Positions 1-10,662 are shown, counted from the first letter of the stretch. The stretch is DNA of 64,000 bases from Lacinutrix sp. (GCF_029238095.1 NZ_JAQWGS010000024.1:78568-142567); one strand, 5' to 3'. Numbers and translations: made by a program. The notes: generated by a model from the letters alone, not told the origin.

Positions 1-492
1 ATTAATCGTTGCTCCACCAGAACCAAAGCCTGTAGATGTTTTTATAAAGTCTGCTCCAGAATTTATAGCCAACTCACTCGCTTTAATAATTTCAAGATCA
101 TCTAAATAGCAGGTTTCTAAAATAACTTTAAGTGTTTGGTTAGGCATAGTTTTTTTTACGGCCTCAATATCCTTACAAACAGCTACAAAATCTTTAGTTT
201 TAAGTAAACCAATATTTAAAACCATATCTATTTCATCTGCACCATCTTTAAGTGCTTGTTTTGTTTCTTCTACTTTTGCTTTAGTACTCATGGCACCAAG
301 TGGAAATCCAATAACACTACAAACTTTAATATCTGTATTCTTTAATTGTTCTTTTGCTAAAGAAACAAAGCACGAATTTACACAAACAGAAAAGAAATGA
401 TGTGCTTTAGCTTCTTCACAAAGTTGTATAATATCGTTTTTTGTAGCTGTAGCTTTTAATAATGTATGGTCTATATATTTGTTTAGTTTCAT
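1..492 (-). CDS. deoC: Deoxyribose-phosphate aldolase, C-terminally truncated by the window edge
   Basis: My minus-strand translation MKLNKYIDHTLLKATATKNDIIQLCEEAKAHHFFSVCVNSCFVSLAKEQL..KVCSVIGFPLGAMSTKAKVEETKQALKDGADEIDMV..GADFIKTSTGFGSGGATI matches the DeoC family. Confidence 0.93.
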   Translation of the reverse strand, partial: MKLNKYIDHTLLKATATKNDIIQLCEEAKAHHFFSVCVNSCFVSLAKEQLKNTDIKVCSVIGFPLGAMSTKAKVEETKQALKDGADEIDMVLNIGLLKTKDFVAVCKDIEAVKKTMPNQTLKVILETCYLDDLEIIKASELAINSGADFIKTSTGFGSGGATIN

Positions 493-602
493 AAATACAA
501 AGTTACAGTTTTCATGATAGTTTTAATAGTATTTTTCTACCAGATATTTGTAGTCTACTACATAGAAAAAGTAATAGATTATTTTTCTGCATAAACTATA
601 AA

Positions 603-642
603 AAAAAAGCGACATTCAACTTTACGTTTTATGTCGCTTTTT
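603..642. terminator. Rho-independent terminator between deoC and clpB
   Basis: aaaaaagcgacat ... atgtcgcttttt inverted repeat with flanking A and T tracts. Confidence 0.75.
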
Positions 643-722
643 CAAACTAACTAACTAACTAACCATTATTTTAAACCGAGGTGATTTCTCATTTAGTATA
701 CAGTAACATTATTTTGTGATTT

Positions 723-3329
723 TTAAAACTCTTCGGTTACTAAATCACCTTGGTTTCTAAATACTAATTGTTTATTGAAAGCATCTAATAATATAATGCT
801 ATCTGTTGTTACATTTCCAGAAAGAATTTCTTTACTCAAAGCATTTAAAACTTCTTTTTGTATCACGCGTTTAACAGGTCTTGCGCCATATTCAGGATTG
901 TACCCTTTATCGCCTAAATACGCTACTGCTTCTGGTGTTGCATCAAATGTTATACCTTGCTTCGCAATCATTTTAGTAACATTTTTTAGTTGTAGACTTA
1001 CAATTTCTATAATGTTTTCTTTAGTTAAAGGTGTAAATAAAACAGTATCATCAATTCGGTTTAAAAACTCTGGTCTTACCGTTTGTTTAAGTAAGCCTAA
1101 TACATCTATTTTAGCCGCTTCCATTGCGGTTTCAATATCTTTGGTTGCTACAAAACGTTCCTGAATTAAGTGACTTCCTATGTTAGAGGTCATGATAATT
1201 ATAGTGTTTTTAAAATCTGCAGTTCTCCCTTTATTATCTGTTAAATGACCTTCGTCTAATACTTGCAATAAAATATTAAAAGTATCTGGATGTGCTTTTT
1301 CAATTTCGTCTAATAATACAACAGAATATGGTTTACGTCTAACAGCTTCAGTTAATTGTCCTCCTTCATCGTAACCTACATATCCTGGAGGAGCACCAAT
1401 TAGTCTGCTTACAGCATGACGTTCTTGATATTCACTCATGTCTATTCTTGTCATAGCACTTTCGTCGTCAAAAAGATACTCAGCTAGAGCTTTTGCTAAT
1501 TCGGTTTTACCAACACCTGTGGTTCCTAAAAACAAGAAGGTTCCTATAGGTTTATGAGGATTTTGCAATCCGGCTCTAGAACGACGTACAGCATCACTAA
1601 CTGCAACAATAGCTTCTTCTTGTCCAACAACACGCTTGTGTAATTGGGCTTCTAGTTTTAACAATTTTTCACGTTCGCTTTGCAACATTTTAGTAACTGG
1701 AATACCTGTCCATTTTGCAACAACTTCTGCAATATCATCATAAGTTACTTCCTCTTTAATTAATGAAGTTTCCGACTGTGCTTTTAGATCTGATTGTAGC
1801 TTCTCTAAAGCCTCTTGTGCTTCTTTAATTTTACCGTAACGCAACTCTGCCACTTTTCCGTAATCGCCATCGCGTTCGGCTTTTTCAGCTTCTAGTTTAA
1901 AGTTTTCAATAGCTTGTTTAGTGTTTTGTATGTTATCTACAACCTCTTTTTCGCTTTTCCACTTCGCATTAATCTCGTTTCGTTCTTCTTTTAAATTGGC
2001 TAAATCGCTACGTAGAGACTTTAGTTTTACTTCATCTTTTTCCCTTTTTATAGCTTCAATTTCAATTTCTAGCTGCATGACCTTTCTGTCTAAAACATCT
2101 AACTCTTCTGGTTTAGAATTGATTTCCATACGTAATTTTGATGCCGCTTCATCCATTAAATCAATGGCTTTATCTGGTAAAAAACGATTGGTAATATAAC
2201 GTTGTGATAATTCTACAGCACCAATAATAGCTTCGTCTTTAATACGTACTTTATGGTGTGTTTCGTATTTTTCTTTAATACCTCTAAGAATAGATATCGC
2301 GCTTTCTGTGTCTGGTTCGTTAACCATAACTTTTTGGAAACGACGTTCTAAGGCTTTGTCTTTTTCAAAGTATTTTTGGTATTCGTCTAGAGTTGTGGCA
2401 CCAAAAGCACGTAACTCTCCACGCGCTAAAGCAGGTTTTAATATATTTGCTGCATCCATAGCGCCTTGTCCACCACCTGCACCAACAAGCGTATGGATTT
2501 CGTCTATAAACAAAACAATATCTCCTTCGCTATTGGTCACCTCTTTTATGACTGCTTTTAAACGTTCTTCAAACTCACCTTTAAATTTTGCTCCAGCAAT
2601 AAGCGCTCCCATGTCTAGTGCAAATATTTGCTTATCTACTAAATTTTCTGGGATGTCTCCATCTACAATTCTATGCGCTAAGCCTTCTGCAATTGCAGTT
2701 TTACCTGTTCCAGGTTCTCCAACTAATATTGGATTGTTTTTTGTTCTTCGTGATAAAATTTGAAGAATTCTACGTATTTCTTCATCTCGCCCAATTACTG
2801 GATCTAATTTTCCGTCTTTTGCTAATTGGTTTAAGTTTTTAGCATATTTATTAAGCGCATTATAGGTTTCTTCTTGACTCTGAGAAGTAATACGATCTCC
2901 TTGTCTTAATTCGTCTATTGAAGCTTTTAATCCTTTTTCTGTAACGCCTTGGTCTTTTAATACCTGAGCTATTTTGCTTTTAGATTTAAAAATGGCTAAA
3001 ATTAAATGTTCGATAGAAACATATTCATCGTTCATCTCTTTAGCAATAATTGAAGCTTCGTTTAATGTTTTTGATGCGTCTCGAGAAATGCCTAATTCGC
3101 CTCCAGAAACCTTTGAAAAACTTTCTATTTGTTTGTCTAAAATTTGTTTTAGTATTGGGAGATTTACATTCATTTTTTTTAAAATGAAAGGCAACACATT
3201 TTCATCAACCTCAAAAATAGCTTTAAAAATATGTTCGTTTTCTATTTGAACGTTTCCTAAGCCTTGTGCTAGCTGCTGAGCTTGCTGTATGGCTTCTTGT
3301 GATTTTATTGTATAATTATTTGGGTTCAT
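723..3329 (-). CDS. clpB: ATP-dependent chaperone ClpB; start moved from the track ORF (3380) to MNPNNYTIKSQEAIQ
   Basis: Two AAA+ modules (GEPGTGKTAIAEGLA; GTTGVGKTELAKALAE), Clp N-domain and coiled-coil middle domain. Confidence 0.96.
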   Translation of the reverse strand: MNPNNYTIKSQEAIQQAQQLAQGLGNVQIENEHIFKAIFEVDENVLPFILKKMNVNLPILKQILDKQIESFSKVSGGELGISRDASKTLNEASIIAKEMNDEYVSIEHLILAIFKSKSKIAQVLKDQGVTEKGLKASIDELRQGDRITSQSQEETYNALNKYAKNLNQLAKDGKLDPVIGRDEEIRRILQILSRRTKNNPILVGEPGTGKTAIAEGLAHRIVDGDIPENLVDKQIFALDMGALIAGAKFKGEFEERLKAVIKEVTNSEGDIVLFIDEIHTLVGAGGGQGAMDAANILKPALARGELRAFGATTLDEYQKYFEKDKALERRFQKVMVNEPDTESAISILRGIKEKYETHHKVRIKDEAIIGAVELSQRYITNRFLPDKAIDLMDEAASKLRMEINSKPEELDVLDRKVMQLEIEIEAIKREKDEVKLKSLRSDLANLKEERNEINAKWKSEKEVVDNIQNTKQAIENFKLEAEKAERDGDYGKVAELRYGKIKEAQEALEKLQSDLKAQSETSLIKEEVTYDDIAEVVAKWTGIPVTKMLQSEREKLLKLEAQLHKRVVGQEEAIVAVSDAVRRSRAGLQNPHKPIGTFLFLGTTGVGKTELAKALAEYLFDDESAMTRIDMSEYQERHAVSRLIGAPPGYVGYDEGGQLTEAVRRKPYSVVLLDEIEKAHPDTFNILLQVLDEGHLTDNKGRTADFKNTIIIMTSNIGSHLIQERFVATKDIETAMEAAKIDVLGLLKQTVRPEFLNRIDDTVLFTPLTKENIIEIVSLQLKNVTKMIAKQGITFDATPEAVAYLGDKGYNPEYGARPVKRVIQKEVLNALSKEILSGNVTTDSIILLDAFNKQLVFRNQGDLVTEEF

Positions 3330-3585
3330 ATAGTATTTTTTGTTTTCCAATAAAGCGGAATAATTGTTTTTTATTTTCAATTTCAGTGTGTATAAATCAA
3401 TTATCTTACCATTAACAAATACGAGACAAAATGTCTGTTAGGTATTGATTTTAAATGACTTTTAGTCAGTTTAGTCCTTAGGTGTTATAAATATTTACCT
3501 CAATTGTATTGTTTGGTTTTTGTATAGGTATTAATTTAGAATAAAATCCTTTGATAGGATATCTTTGTTATTTAAAAAAAATACT

Positions 3586-5157
3586 ATGAAAAATTATTAC
3601 TTTCTTATTTCCATTGTTTTTTTGCTTGTTTTAAATCCTTCCTTTTCTCAGGAGATGCCAATAGATTTTTCTGATTCTTCAGATAATTTTACTGCCTTCT
3701 CTGGAAGTGGTTTTGCTTTTAATATAGATCCAAACGATAATACCAATCCAGTTGGTCAATTTTTTAACGATGGCGTAAATGCTTGGCAAGGCTTTACAAT
3801 TGATTTGTTAAGCCCAGTTGATTTAGATTTTCAGAATACAATTTCTTTATCATTTTATGGATTTGATCCTAATACTCATACTATACTTTTAAAATTAGAA
3901 AATGGAGCTAATGCAGATGTACAAGTGACACAAAATGTACCCTCTGGAGGCGGTTGGACAAATAATATAACTTTTAATTTTGCTAATGCAGTATTAAGTT
4001 CTGATGGTACAACGCCTATTAATGCTACAGGCACTTATAATAGGTTAACCATTTTTATTGATGGAGGTGTGACCACACCAGGAACTTATTTAATTGATAA
4101 TGTTGATGATGGTTCTATAGTAACTAATACTGATCCTGTTTATGATAATCTTGTTTGGTCAGACGAGTTTGACGGAACTGGACCAATTGATAGCAGTAAA
4201 TGGTACCAACAAACACAATTAATTGCAGGCGATAGTTGGGCAAATGGAGAACAACAGCATTATACAAACCGTATCGATAACTCGTTTAGAGATAATGGAA
4301 GCCTAAAAATTATTGCAAAAGGAGAAACATTTACTGACCAAGGTGTTACAAAACAATATACATCTGCTAGATTAAACTCTAAGTTTTCTTTTCAATATGG
4401 ACGTGTAGAGGTAAGAGCTAAACTACCATCTATAGCTGGAACTTGGCCAGCTATTTGGTTATTGGGTAAAAATATTAATGAAAATGGTGGTTATTGGGAT
4501 AATGAAGGTTTTGGAACCACCACTTGGCCAGCTTGCGGCGAAATAGATATTATGGAACCTAATATTGCTAAGACTCAAATTTTAGCAACCTGGCATTGGG
4601 ATAATGGAAGTGGTTATATGTATGATAGTAGTAGTATTGCAACTTCTAATACAGACACGTCTCAAAACTTTCATATTTACGAATTAATCTGGAGTCCGCA
4701 GAATATGAAAATTTACATGGATGGTATTTTAATAAATCAATTAGATTCTATAGATCCGTTTAATCAAGAATTTTATATTTTATTGAATGTTGCAATGGGT
4801 GGGAATTTAGGTGGTGCAATTCAACCTGGTTTTAACCAAGATACTATGGAAATTGACTATGTAAGAGTGTATCAAGAAACTCCATTATCAACAGAAGAAT
4901 TTACTAAAAATCCTATGATAAGTTTTTATCCTAATCCAGTAAGTACTGATTTAAATATCTCAATTAACGATTCAAACGACCAAAAAGGACAATTGCAAAT
5001 AATGGATGTTAGTGGTCGTATTATTAATAAAGCGTCATTTAAAGTCAGTGCTAATAAGTTTATTCATAACACCAATGGATTGCAATCTGGTTTGTATTTT
5101 ATGAAACTTTTGCTTGATAACGGAAAAGAACATACTTTTAAGTTTATAAAGAATTAA
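3586..5157 (+). CDS. Secreted GH16 beta-glucanase (laminarinase-like) with T9SS type A sorting domain
   Basis: Signal peptide MKNYYFLISIVFLLVLNPSFSQ; GH16 motif GEIDIMEPN; C-terminal FYPNPVSTDLNISI...GLYFMKLLLDNGKEHTFKFIKN. Start moved to 3586 because a TATCTTTG box at 3560-3567 overlaps the upstream start. Confidence 0.88.
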   Translation: MKNYYFLISIVFLLVLNPSFSQEMPIDFSDSSDNFTAFSGSGFAFNIDPNDNTNPVGQFFNDGVNAWQGFTIDLLSPVDLDFQNTISLSFYGFDPNTHTILLKLENGANADVQVTQNVPSGGGWTNNITFNFANAVLSSDGTTPINATGTYNRLTIFIDGGVTTPGTYLIDNVDDGSIVTNTDPVYDNLVWSDEFDGTGPIDSSKWYQQTQLIAGDSWANGEQQHYTNRIDNSFRDNGSLKIIAKGETFTDQGVTKQYTSARLNSKFSFQYGRVEVRAKLPSIAGTWPAIWLLGKNINENGGYWDNEGFGTTTWPACGEIDIMEPNIAKTQILATWHWDNGSGYMYDSSSIATSNTDTSQNFHIYELIWSPQNMKIYMDGILINQLDSIDPFNQEFYILLNVAMGGNLGGAIQPGFNQDTMEIDYVRVYQETPLSTEEFTKNPMISFYPNPVSTDLNISINDSNDQKGQLQIMDVSGRIINKASFKVSANKFIHNTNGLQSGLYFMKLLLDNGKEHTFKFIKN

Positions 5158-5194
5158 TTTTGTAAGATTTAATGTATTATTCGACAATTATAAC

Positions 5195-5581
5195 ATGGGA
5201 TTTTTAAAAAATATATTAGGTGGTTCTTCTGAGCCAAAAGCTAAAAAATCACTTCCTTGGAAGCCTCTAACGGATTTAAGTCAGTTAAATGAAATAGAAG
5301 CATTGTCTAAAGGCAAAACACAAGTTGTCTTTAAACATTCTACAAGATGTGGAATAAGCAGTATGGTACTTAACCAATTTACTGATGCTTTTGATGTTAA
5401 TGCAAATTTAGATTTGTATTACTTAGATTTATTGAATTTTAGAGACGTTTCTAACGAGGCTGGTTACAAGTTTCAAGTATTGCACCAATCTCCTCAGCTT
5501 TTAGTTATTAAAAATGGAGTAGCAGTTGCTCATGCAAGTCATGGTGCTATTAATGAAATGGATTTGGCTCGGTTTGTGTAG
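5195..5581 (+). CDS. ytxJ: Bacillithiol system redox-active protein YtxJ-like
   Basis: KHSTRCGISSMVL monothiol motif, thioredoxin-like fold, size. Confidence 0.8.
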   Translation: MGFLKNILGGSSEPKAKKSLPWKPLTDLSQLNEIEALSKGKTQVVFKHSTRCGISSMVLNQFTDAFDVNANLDLYYLDLLNFRDVSNEAGYKFQVLHQSPQLLVIKNGVAVAHASHGAINEMDLARFV

Positions 5582-5610
5582 CAATAGAGTATAAACAAAT
5601 AATAATTGTA

Positions 5611-5640
5611 AAAAAAAAGCGACCATAAGGTCGCTTTTTT
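5611..5640. terminator. Bidirectional terminator hairpin
   Basis: aaaaaaaagcgaccataaggtcgctttttt. Confidence 0.8.
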
Positions 5641-6821
5641 TAACTTTTAAAACTATAGCTTACAATAATGTTTTTTAGTTTCAGTTTTAAGTCTTCTGCT
5701 GTATCGAATACCATTTGCTCATTGCTTGGAAAATGTAACCTTTGGTTTTTTAGAATCTGTATATCTTCATTAGTTAAAGCTCTTCTATCTCCTCTTACAG
5801 TTGCATATAGGTTGTCGAATATAAATTCGCTATCTATTGGGAAGCTTTCTAAAACGTGATTTTGTTTTAAATCGGTATAAACAACCCTTGCAATAACTTG
5901 GGTTGATTTAAACTGGTTAAACTCATAAAACCTTGCTTTAGCTGTTATAATTTTATCTTGTTTTATATCGTTTCCAAGACTATCTTTTACTACATTCCCT
6001 TGTGCGTCTAATACATATTCCCAGCCATCAACTATATTCTTTTTTCTAATAATTTGCCTTTCGGTAATATGCTCAGGAGAAACGATTATTCGTGTTAATT
6101 GTAATGCCATTGCATAATCATATTCAATCTCTTGATTTGCATCTGCATGGTAAACTGTCCAAAAATCGTTTAATCCATAAGTATCAAAATTTAATAATTC
6201 GTTATGCAAACGTATTGGTATAATTTGATGCGTTTGATTTTCAATGTCAACAATTACGTAATCTGTTCCTTGATGATGAGCTATATCTATTAACTGTCTT
6301 ACATCTTTAAAATTTGGGTTTATATTTTCAATATAATTTAATATTTTAAAAGCATTTCTATTATCTATTTTATTTTCACTTTGCATTAAGGTAATTGCAG
6401 AGTCGTATTTATAGTTGGAAACCTTTGCTCTATATTCTACAATTTCATTTGTATAATCTTTAAAATTTAAAGTTAAAAGCTTTCCATTTACATGTAATGG
6501 CATTACTGCTTTTATTGCACGTTGTCTATCTTCTAGATCTAGATAGGTATTAAATATATTTTGATACAATTCTGGGTTTCCCTCTTTTTTTAGATGATTA
6601 ATAGTGTTGTGGTTTTCTTCAACTATTTTATAATAGGCATCTTGGAGCATTACAATGTAATCTTGCTTACGCTTTTTGTCTTTATTATGCTCTAATTTTT
6701 TAAGTGCATTACTAATAGCCTGATCATAGTTGCCAGAGTGTAGTTGTTTCTCAATTTGTTTTCTTCCAACACAAGATGTTAGTATTAGAAGAAGGACTGT
6801 AAATAGTGTAAAGTTTTTCAT
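5640..6821 (-). CDS. Hypothetical lipoprotein
   Basis: ORF; MKNFTLFTVLLLILTSCVGRKQ has a lipobox-like LTSC. Start moved from 6863. Confidence 0.65.
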   Translation of the reverse strand: MKNFTLFTVLLLILTSCVGRKQIEKQLHSGNYDQAISNALKKLEHNKDKKRKQDYIVMLQDAYYKIVEENHNTINHLKKEGNPELYQNIFNTYLDLEDRQRAIKAVMPLHVNGKLLTLNFKDYTNEIVEYRAKVSNYKYDSAITLMQSENKIDNRNAFKILNYIENINPNFKDVRQLIDIAHHQGTDYVIVDIENQTHQIIPIRLHNELLNFDTYGLNDFWTVYHADANQEIEYDYAMALQLTRIIVSPEHITERQIIRKKNIVDGWEYVLDAQGNVVKDSLGNDIKQDKIITAKARFYEFNQFKSTQVIARVVYTDLKQNHVLESFPIDSEFIFDNLYATVRGDRRALTNEDIQILKNQRLHFPSNEQMVFDTAEDLKLKLKNIIVSYSFKS

Positions 6822-6880
6822 CTTCTTCTGTTTTAATGGTTTATACTGTAAGTATAAAAACAATTAACATGCCAAAAAAG

Positions 6881-6917
6881 AAAAAGCCTTTAAACTGTAT
6901 GTGTTTAAAGGCTTTTT
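6881..6917. terminator. Terminator hairpin
   Basis: aaaaagcctttaaac ... gtttaaaggcttttt, perfect stem. Confidence 0.75.
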
Positions 6918-6936
6918 AGATTTTATTTTTTCTGGA

Positions 6937-9135
6937 TTAATTACTAGATAGTTTTATTATTTGTTCCTTGTAAATAGGTTTTCCATCTTCTGTAATACCA
7001 TTTATAATAAGCTTAACATTATCATAATCTCTTCGATTTATCTTTAAAAAATTATCTGCATTAGGTTCTATATTAAAATTAGGAACCCAATCTATAGTGC
7101 TAAAATTATCTATGGTTCTTTGGCTTGAAAATACAAGATCCGGAATTTCGTATTTTTCTTTAGGTTTAATAAAACCAAAAGTTGTATCAAACGCTTTTAC
7201 ATTTTTGTTTTTTGCAACTATTTTTTCTCCGTTATTTCCATTTTTAGACACAACGTGCAATACTCCATTTGGAAAATTTGAACCATAGCCAGCACCATTA
7301 ATGTTGAGCACTACATAATCAATCTCATCTGCATAAATAAAACCGAGTATCGATAAGTCTTGTAATATGGCTCCATCCCAAACAATAGCTAATGGAGGAT
7401 TTATTTGATCATTTATACTTCTTGGACCTCTAGTGTTTACAAGTTGTGGAGTACCATCTGACGTGTATACGACATTAGTACTAGGTAAAGTTTGCAAAAA
7501 TGTTAAAAATAATGTGTTATTAAACCCTGTGTCTTCTGGTTTAACAACTCTTGAAGCTGAAAGTCCTAAAATACCACTATTTTTTAATTGTTGTTTTAAT
7601 GCTAATTCTTTTTTCTCTTTGTAAACCTCAAGGCTAACTTCTTCTAATTGCTGTGCGCCATAAAATTCCGGAAGTCTAAGATTATCATTGCTTTTAGATA
7701 TTTTGTTTAAGCTATCTGTTTTTTTTAAATCTTCTTTTAAATTAATATCTATATTTAGAGTAGGATTAGCTCTGTAATCTATATATGTATTATATACATA
7801 GAAGCTTGCTTTTTCAATTTTTCCTTTCTCATTAATAAGTGATAGGCTATATTTTGTAGGATGATTTAATAGTAATTTATCGAACTGAAATTTTCTATCG
7901 CTATCAATTTCGGTTAAAGCTGTAATTTTATTATCAGGAGAAGATAGCATGATTTTATATTTCGATAAATCTTTCTCATTTGTTGTCACTTTTCCATTTA
8001 AAGTAATGCCTCCTTCGCTAGCGTATGGTATACTTTTATCTGTTAATGTATTATAAACAAAGAGATTGTTTTTTGCTTCTAATTGAGTGATAGCATCTAA
8101 ATCTTTTTCATTATAATTGATAATGCGCATTGCAGTATTATACTTATCGCTTTTTATGTAAGGCTTAATAAGGTAATCTGAAACAATATTAGATTGGTTT
8201 TTGTAAACGATTGTTTCCTCTGGTAATACCGAAACACTAATGTTAGCCATTTTAGTGTTTCCGTATAAATTAAAATTTAAGGTTAACGAATCTTCAGAAA
8301 CTTCATCTTTAATAATATTTAAAGAGATATTATTTTTATCGTATATGTAGAAATTTTTACTGTAAAGTACCTCTTTATTATCATTAAAAATAGAAATAGT
8401 ATTTAAGCCATCTAAAGCATCGTTTTTGGCAAAGTTAATTTTGTAAATCTCTTTATCTTTGTTAAATTTTATTGGTGCCATTGCTCGCAATGAACCTTCA
8501 CGATGCAAAACTGCAAAGCCATACGTGTTGTCTAATTTGTTTATTATAGCTGTTTTGGGCGAAATTTCGAATGCAATTGCATTATCGTTATTGACAGCTG
8601 ATCTAAATATTTCAAAACCTTCTTTACCTTCGTTAAACTTTGTTAAGTTTATAGTTTCAGATAATACTTCTTGATTAATATTTACTGTGTTAGCATCAGA
8701 TAGATCAACAATCTGAATTGGAAATATAGCTTTACGATTAAAGTTTTTATTCCATTGCGTATCTAATTGTAAATAGTAATTTCCGTTTTCTAATGTTTCA
8801 GGAAGTTCTAATTCTCCATAGGTTTTGCCATTTTCGGCATAAAACAAATTGCTAAGTACTAGTTTAAAGTTAGCATCGTATAGGTTTAAGTAAATATTTG
8901 CAGATTCTGTAAAGGCTGTATTAGAATCGTCTTCAGCAATATAGGCTTTAAACCATATTTTTTCACCTGCAAAATAAATAGTTTTATTGGTGTGAAGAGA
9001 AAATTTTTCAATTTTGTAGGTGTGAAAGTAGTCACTATTAACTAGTGACATTGCTTTGTCATTTACAGATTCTTGTGCAAAAATTATTTGAAATATTAGG
9101 CTTAGTATAAAGCTTAATAGAAGAGGTTTTTTCAT
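6937..9135 (-). CDS. Secreted macroglobulin-like (MG2-type) protein with a C-terminal TonB-plug-like segment
   Basis: Signal peptide; KFSLHTNKTIYFAGEKIWFKAYI resembles MG2 strands; IVWDGAILQDLSILGFIYADEIDYVVLNI..YGSNFPNGVLHVVSKNG resembles a plug domain. Confidence 0.55.
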   Translation of the reverse strand: MKKPLLLSFILSLIFQIIFAQESVNDKAMSLVNSDYFHTYKIEKFSLHTNKTIYFAGEKIWFKAYIAEDDSNTAFTESANIYLNLYDANFKLVLSNLFYAENGKTYGELELPETLENGNYYLQLDTQWNKNFNRKAIFPIQIVDLSDANTVNINQEVLSETINLTKFNEGKEGFEIFRSAVNNDNAIAFEISPKTAIINKLDNTYGFAVLHREGSLRAMAPIKFNKDKEIYKINFAKNDALDGLNTISIFNDNKEVLYSKNFYIYDKNNISLNIIKDEVSEDSLTLNFNLYGNTKMANISVSVLPEETIVYKNQSNIVSDYLIKPYIKSDKYNTAMRIINYNEKDLDAITQLEAKNNLFVYNTLTDKSIPYASEGGITLNGKVTTNEKDLSKYKIMLSSPDNKITALTEIDSDRKFQFDKLLLNHPTKYSLSLINEKGKIEKASFYVYNTYIDYRANPTLNIDINLKEDLKKTDSLNKISKSNDNLRLPEFYGAQQLEEVSLEVYKEKKELALKQQLKNSGILGLSASRVVKPEDTGFNNTLFLTFLQTLPSTNVVYTSDGTPQLVNTRGPRSINDQINPPLAIVWDGAILQDLSILGFIYADEIDYVVLNINGAGYGSNFPNGVLHVVSKNGNNGEKIVAKNKNVKAFDTTFGFIKPKEKYEIPDLVFSSQRTIDNFSTIDWVPNFNIEPNADNFLKINRRDYDNVKLIINGITEDGKPIYKEQIIKLSSN

Positions 9136-9216
9136 TTTTTTTAATAAAATTTATAAGATGAATTATTTAAATAAGACATCAAAAAAAGAAAAAGGTTTAA
9201 ACTGTAATTTTATTAT

Positions 9217-10518
9217 TTATACTGGTTTATTTGTTTTTTTAGGTTTAAACACTGGTAGAAGTTGCGTTTTAACTTCACCAAAACCAATTCGAGTACCATC
9301 TTTTTCGCAATAGCCTCTCATTATTACGGTGTCGAAGTCTTGTATAAATTTACGTTCCGTTCCATTATTTAATTTAACAGGTTTTTCTCCTCTCCAACTT
9401 AACTCTAGCATAGATCCATAAGAATCTGGTGTTGGTCCAGAAATTGTACCACTTCCCATCATATCTCCAGAGTTTATTGGGCAGCCATTAATGGTATGAT
9501 GCGTTAATTGTTGCGCCATACTCCAATACATATGTTTAAAGTTTGAACGGCTTACAATTGTTTCTTTAGCTTTTTCTGGCTGTATTGAAACTTCCAAATT
9601 AATATCAAAACTCTTTTTACCTTTTTGTTGTAAATAGCTTAGTTGTTTTTTTATAGGTTTAGGACTTTCAACTCTGTAAGGTTCTAAAGCGTCTAAAGTT
9701 ACAATCCATGGAGAAATAGAAGAAGCAAAACTTTTTGCTAAAAATGGACCTAATGGTACATATTCCCATTTTTGAATGTCTCTTGCGCTCCAATCGTTAA
9801 ACAACACTAAACCAAAAATGTACTCTTCTGCTTCTTCAAGAGGAATTGGTTCTCCTAAATCGTTTGCATCTGTAGTAATAAACGCCATTTCTAATTCAAA
9901 ATCTACTAATTTACTTGGTCCAAATACTGGCTCTGTTGCTCCAGCAGGCAAGGTTTGACCTTGTGGTCTATGTACAGGAATACCAGAAGGAATAATAGAA
10001 CTACTTCTACCATGATAGCCAACAGGAATATGTAGCCAGTTTGGTAATAATGCATTGTCAGGATCTCTAAACATGGTTCCAACATTTGTTGCATGCTCAA
10101 TACTAGAATAGAAATCTGTGTAATCACCAATTTGTACTGGTAATTGCATTTCTATTTCATCTAAACGAAACAATACCGTTTCTTTATGTTTAAGGTTTCC
10201 TTTCAGGCTTTCATTTTCTTCATCAAAAATCTGTGCAATTCTATTACGTACCAAGCGCCATGTTTTACGACCATCTGCAATAAAATCGTTTAAAGTATCT
10301 TGTAAGAAAATATCATCAGTTAATGGTATACCTTCAAAATAACCTAATTGATGTAAAGCGCCTAAATCTATAGCTGTATCTCCAATTCTAGTTCCAATGG
10401 TAATAATATCGTCTCTAGTTAAAAAAACACCAAAAGGAATATTTTGAATAGGAAAGTCTGAATTTTTATCGACGTGCAACCACGATTTTCGGTCTGGATT
10501 ATTTGCTGATAATGGCAT
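9217..10518 (-). CDS. fahA: Fumarylacetoacetase
   Basis: FAH fold signatures GYHGRSSSIIPSG, LGPFLAKSFASSISPWIV, GDMMGSGTISGP. Confidence 0.95.
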   Translation of the reverse strand: MPLSANNPDRKSWLHVDKNSDFPIQNIPFGVFLTRDDIITIGTRIGDTAIDLGALHQLGYFEGIPLTDDIFLQDTLNDFIADGRKTWRLVRNRIAQIFDEENESLKGNLKHKETVLFRLDEIEMQLPVQIGDYTDFYSSIEHATNVGTMFRDPDNALLPNWLHIPVGYHGRSSSIIPSGIPVHRPQGQTLPAGATEPVFGPSKLVDFELEMAFITTDANDLGEPIPLEEAEEYIFGLVLFNDWSARDIQKWEYVPLGPFLAKSFASSISPWIVTLDALEPYRVESPKPIKKQLSYLQQKGKKSFDINLEVSIQPEKAKETIVSRSNFKHMYWSMAQQLTHHTINGCPINSGDMMGSGTISGPTPDSYGSMLELSWRGEKPVKLNNGTERKFIQDFDTVIMRGYCEKDGTRIGFGEVKTQLLPVFKPKKTNKPV

Positions 10519-10630
10519 ATTTAAAATTGTTGATTTGTTGTTTATAAATTCTAAGTAAATATATGTTTTTTGAACTATTTACAAGGCTTATTTCTTATTT
10601 TTGATAAATTTTTAACTATTAATAGATTTT

Positions 10631-10638
10631 TACTTTTG
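10631..10638 (+). promoter_or_regulatory. Bacteroidota -7 type box upstream of glyA
   Basis: TACTTTTG matches TAnnTTTG about 25 nt before the ATG; no well-spaced -33 element identified. Confidence 0.4.
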
Positions 10639-10662
10639 TAAAAATTAATAAACAATATATTT

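Noticed and set aside
775-3249. Five plus-strand ORFs inside clpB (129, 92, 151, 74, 91 aa)
   Set aside because: Antisense to a clearly conserved gene; serine/phenylalanine-rich composition typical of reverse reading of AT-rich coding DNA.
6870-9205. Similar strings aaaaaagaaaaagcctttaaactgta (about 6875) and aaaaaaagaaaaaggtttaaactgta (about 9181)
   Set aside because: Short, A-rich and built around the palindrome gtttaaac; the first is part of a terminator. Not enough to call a repeat family.
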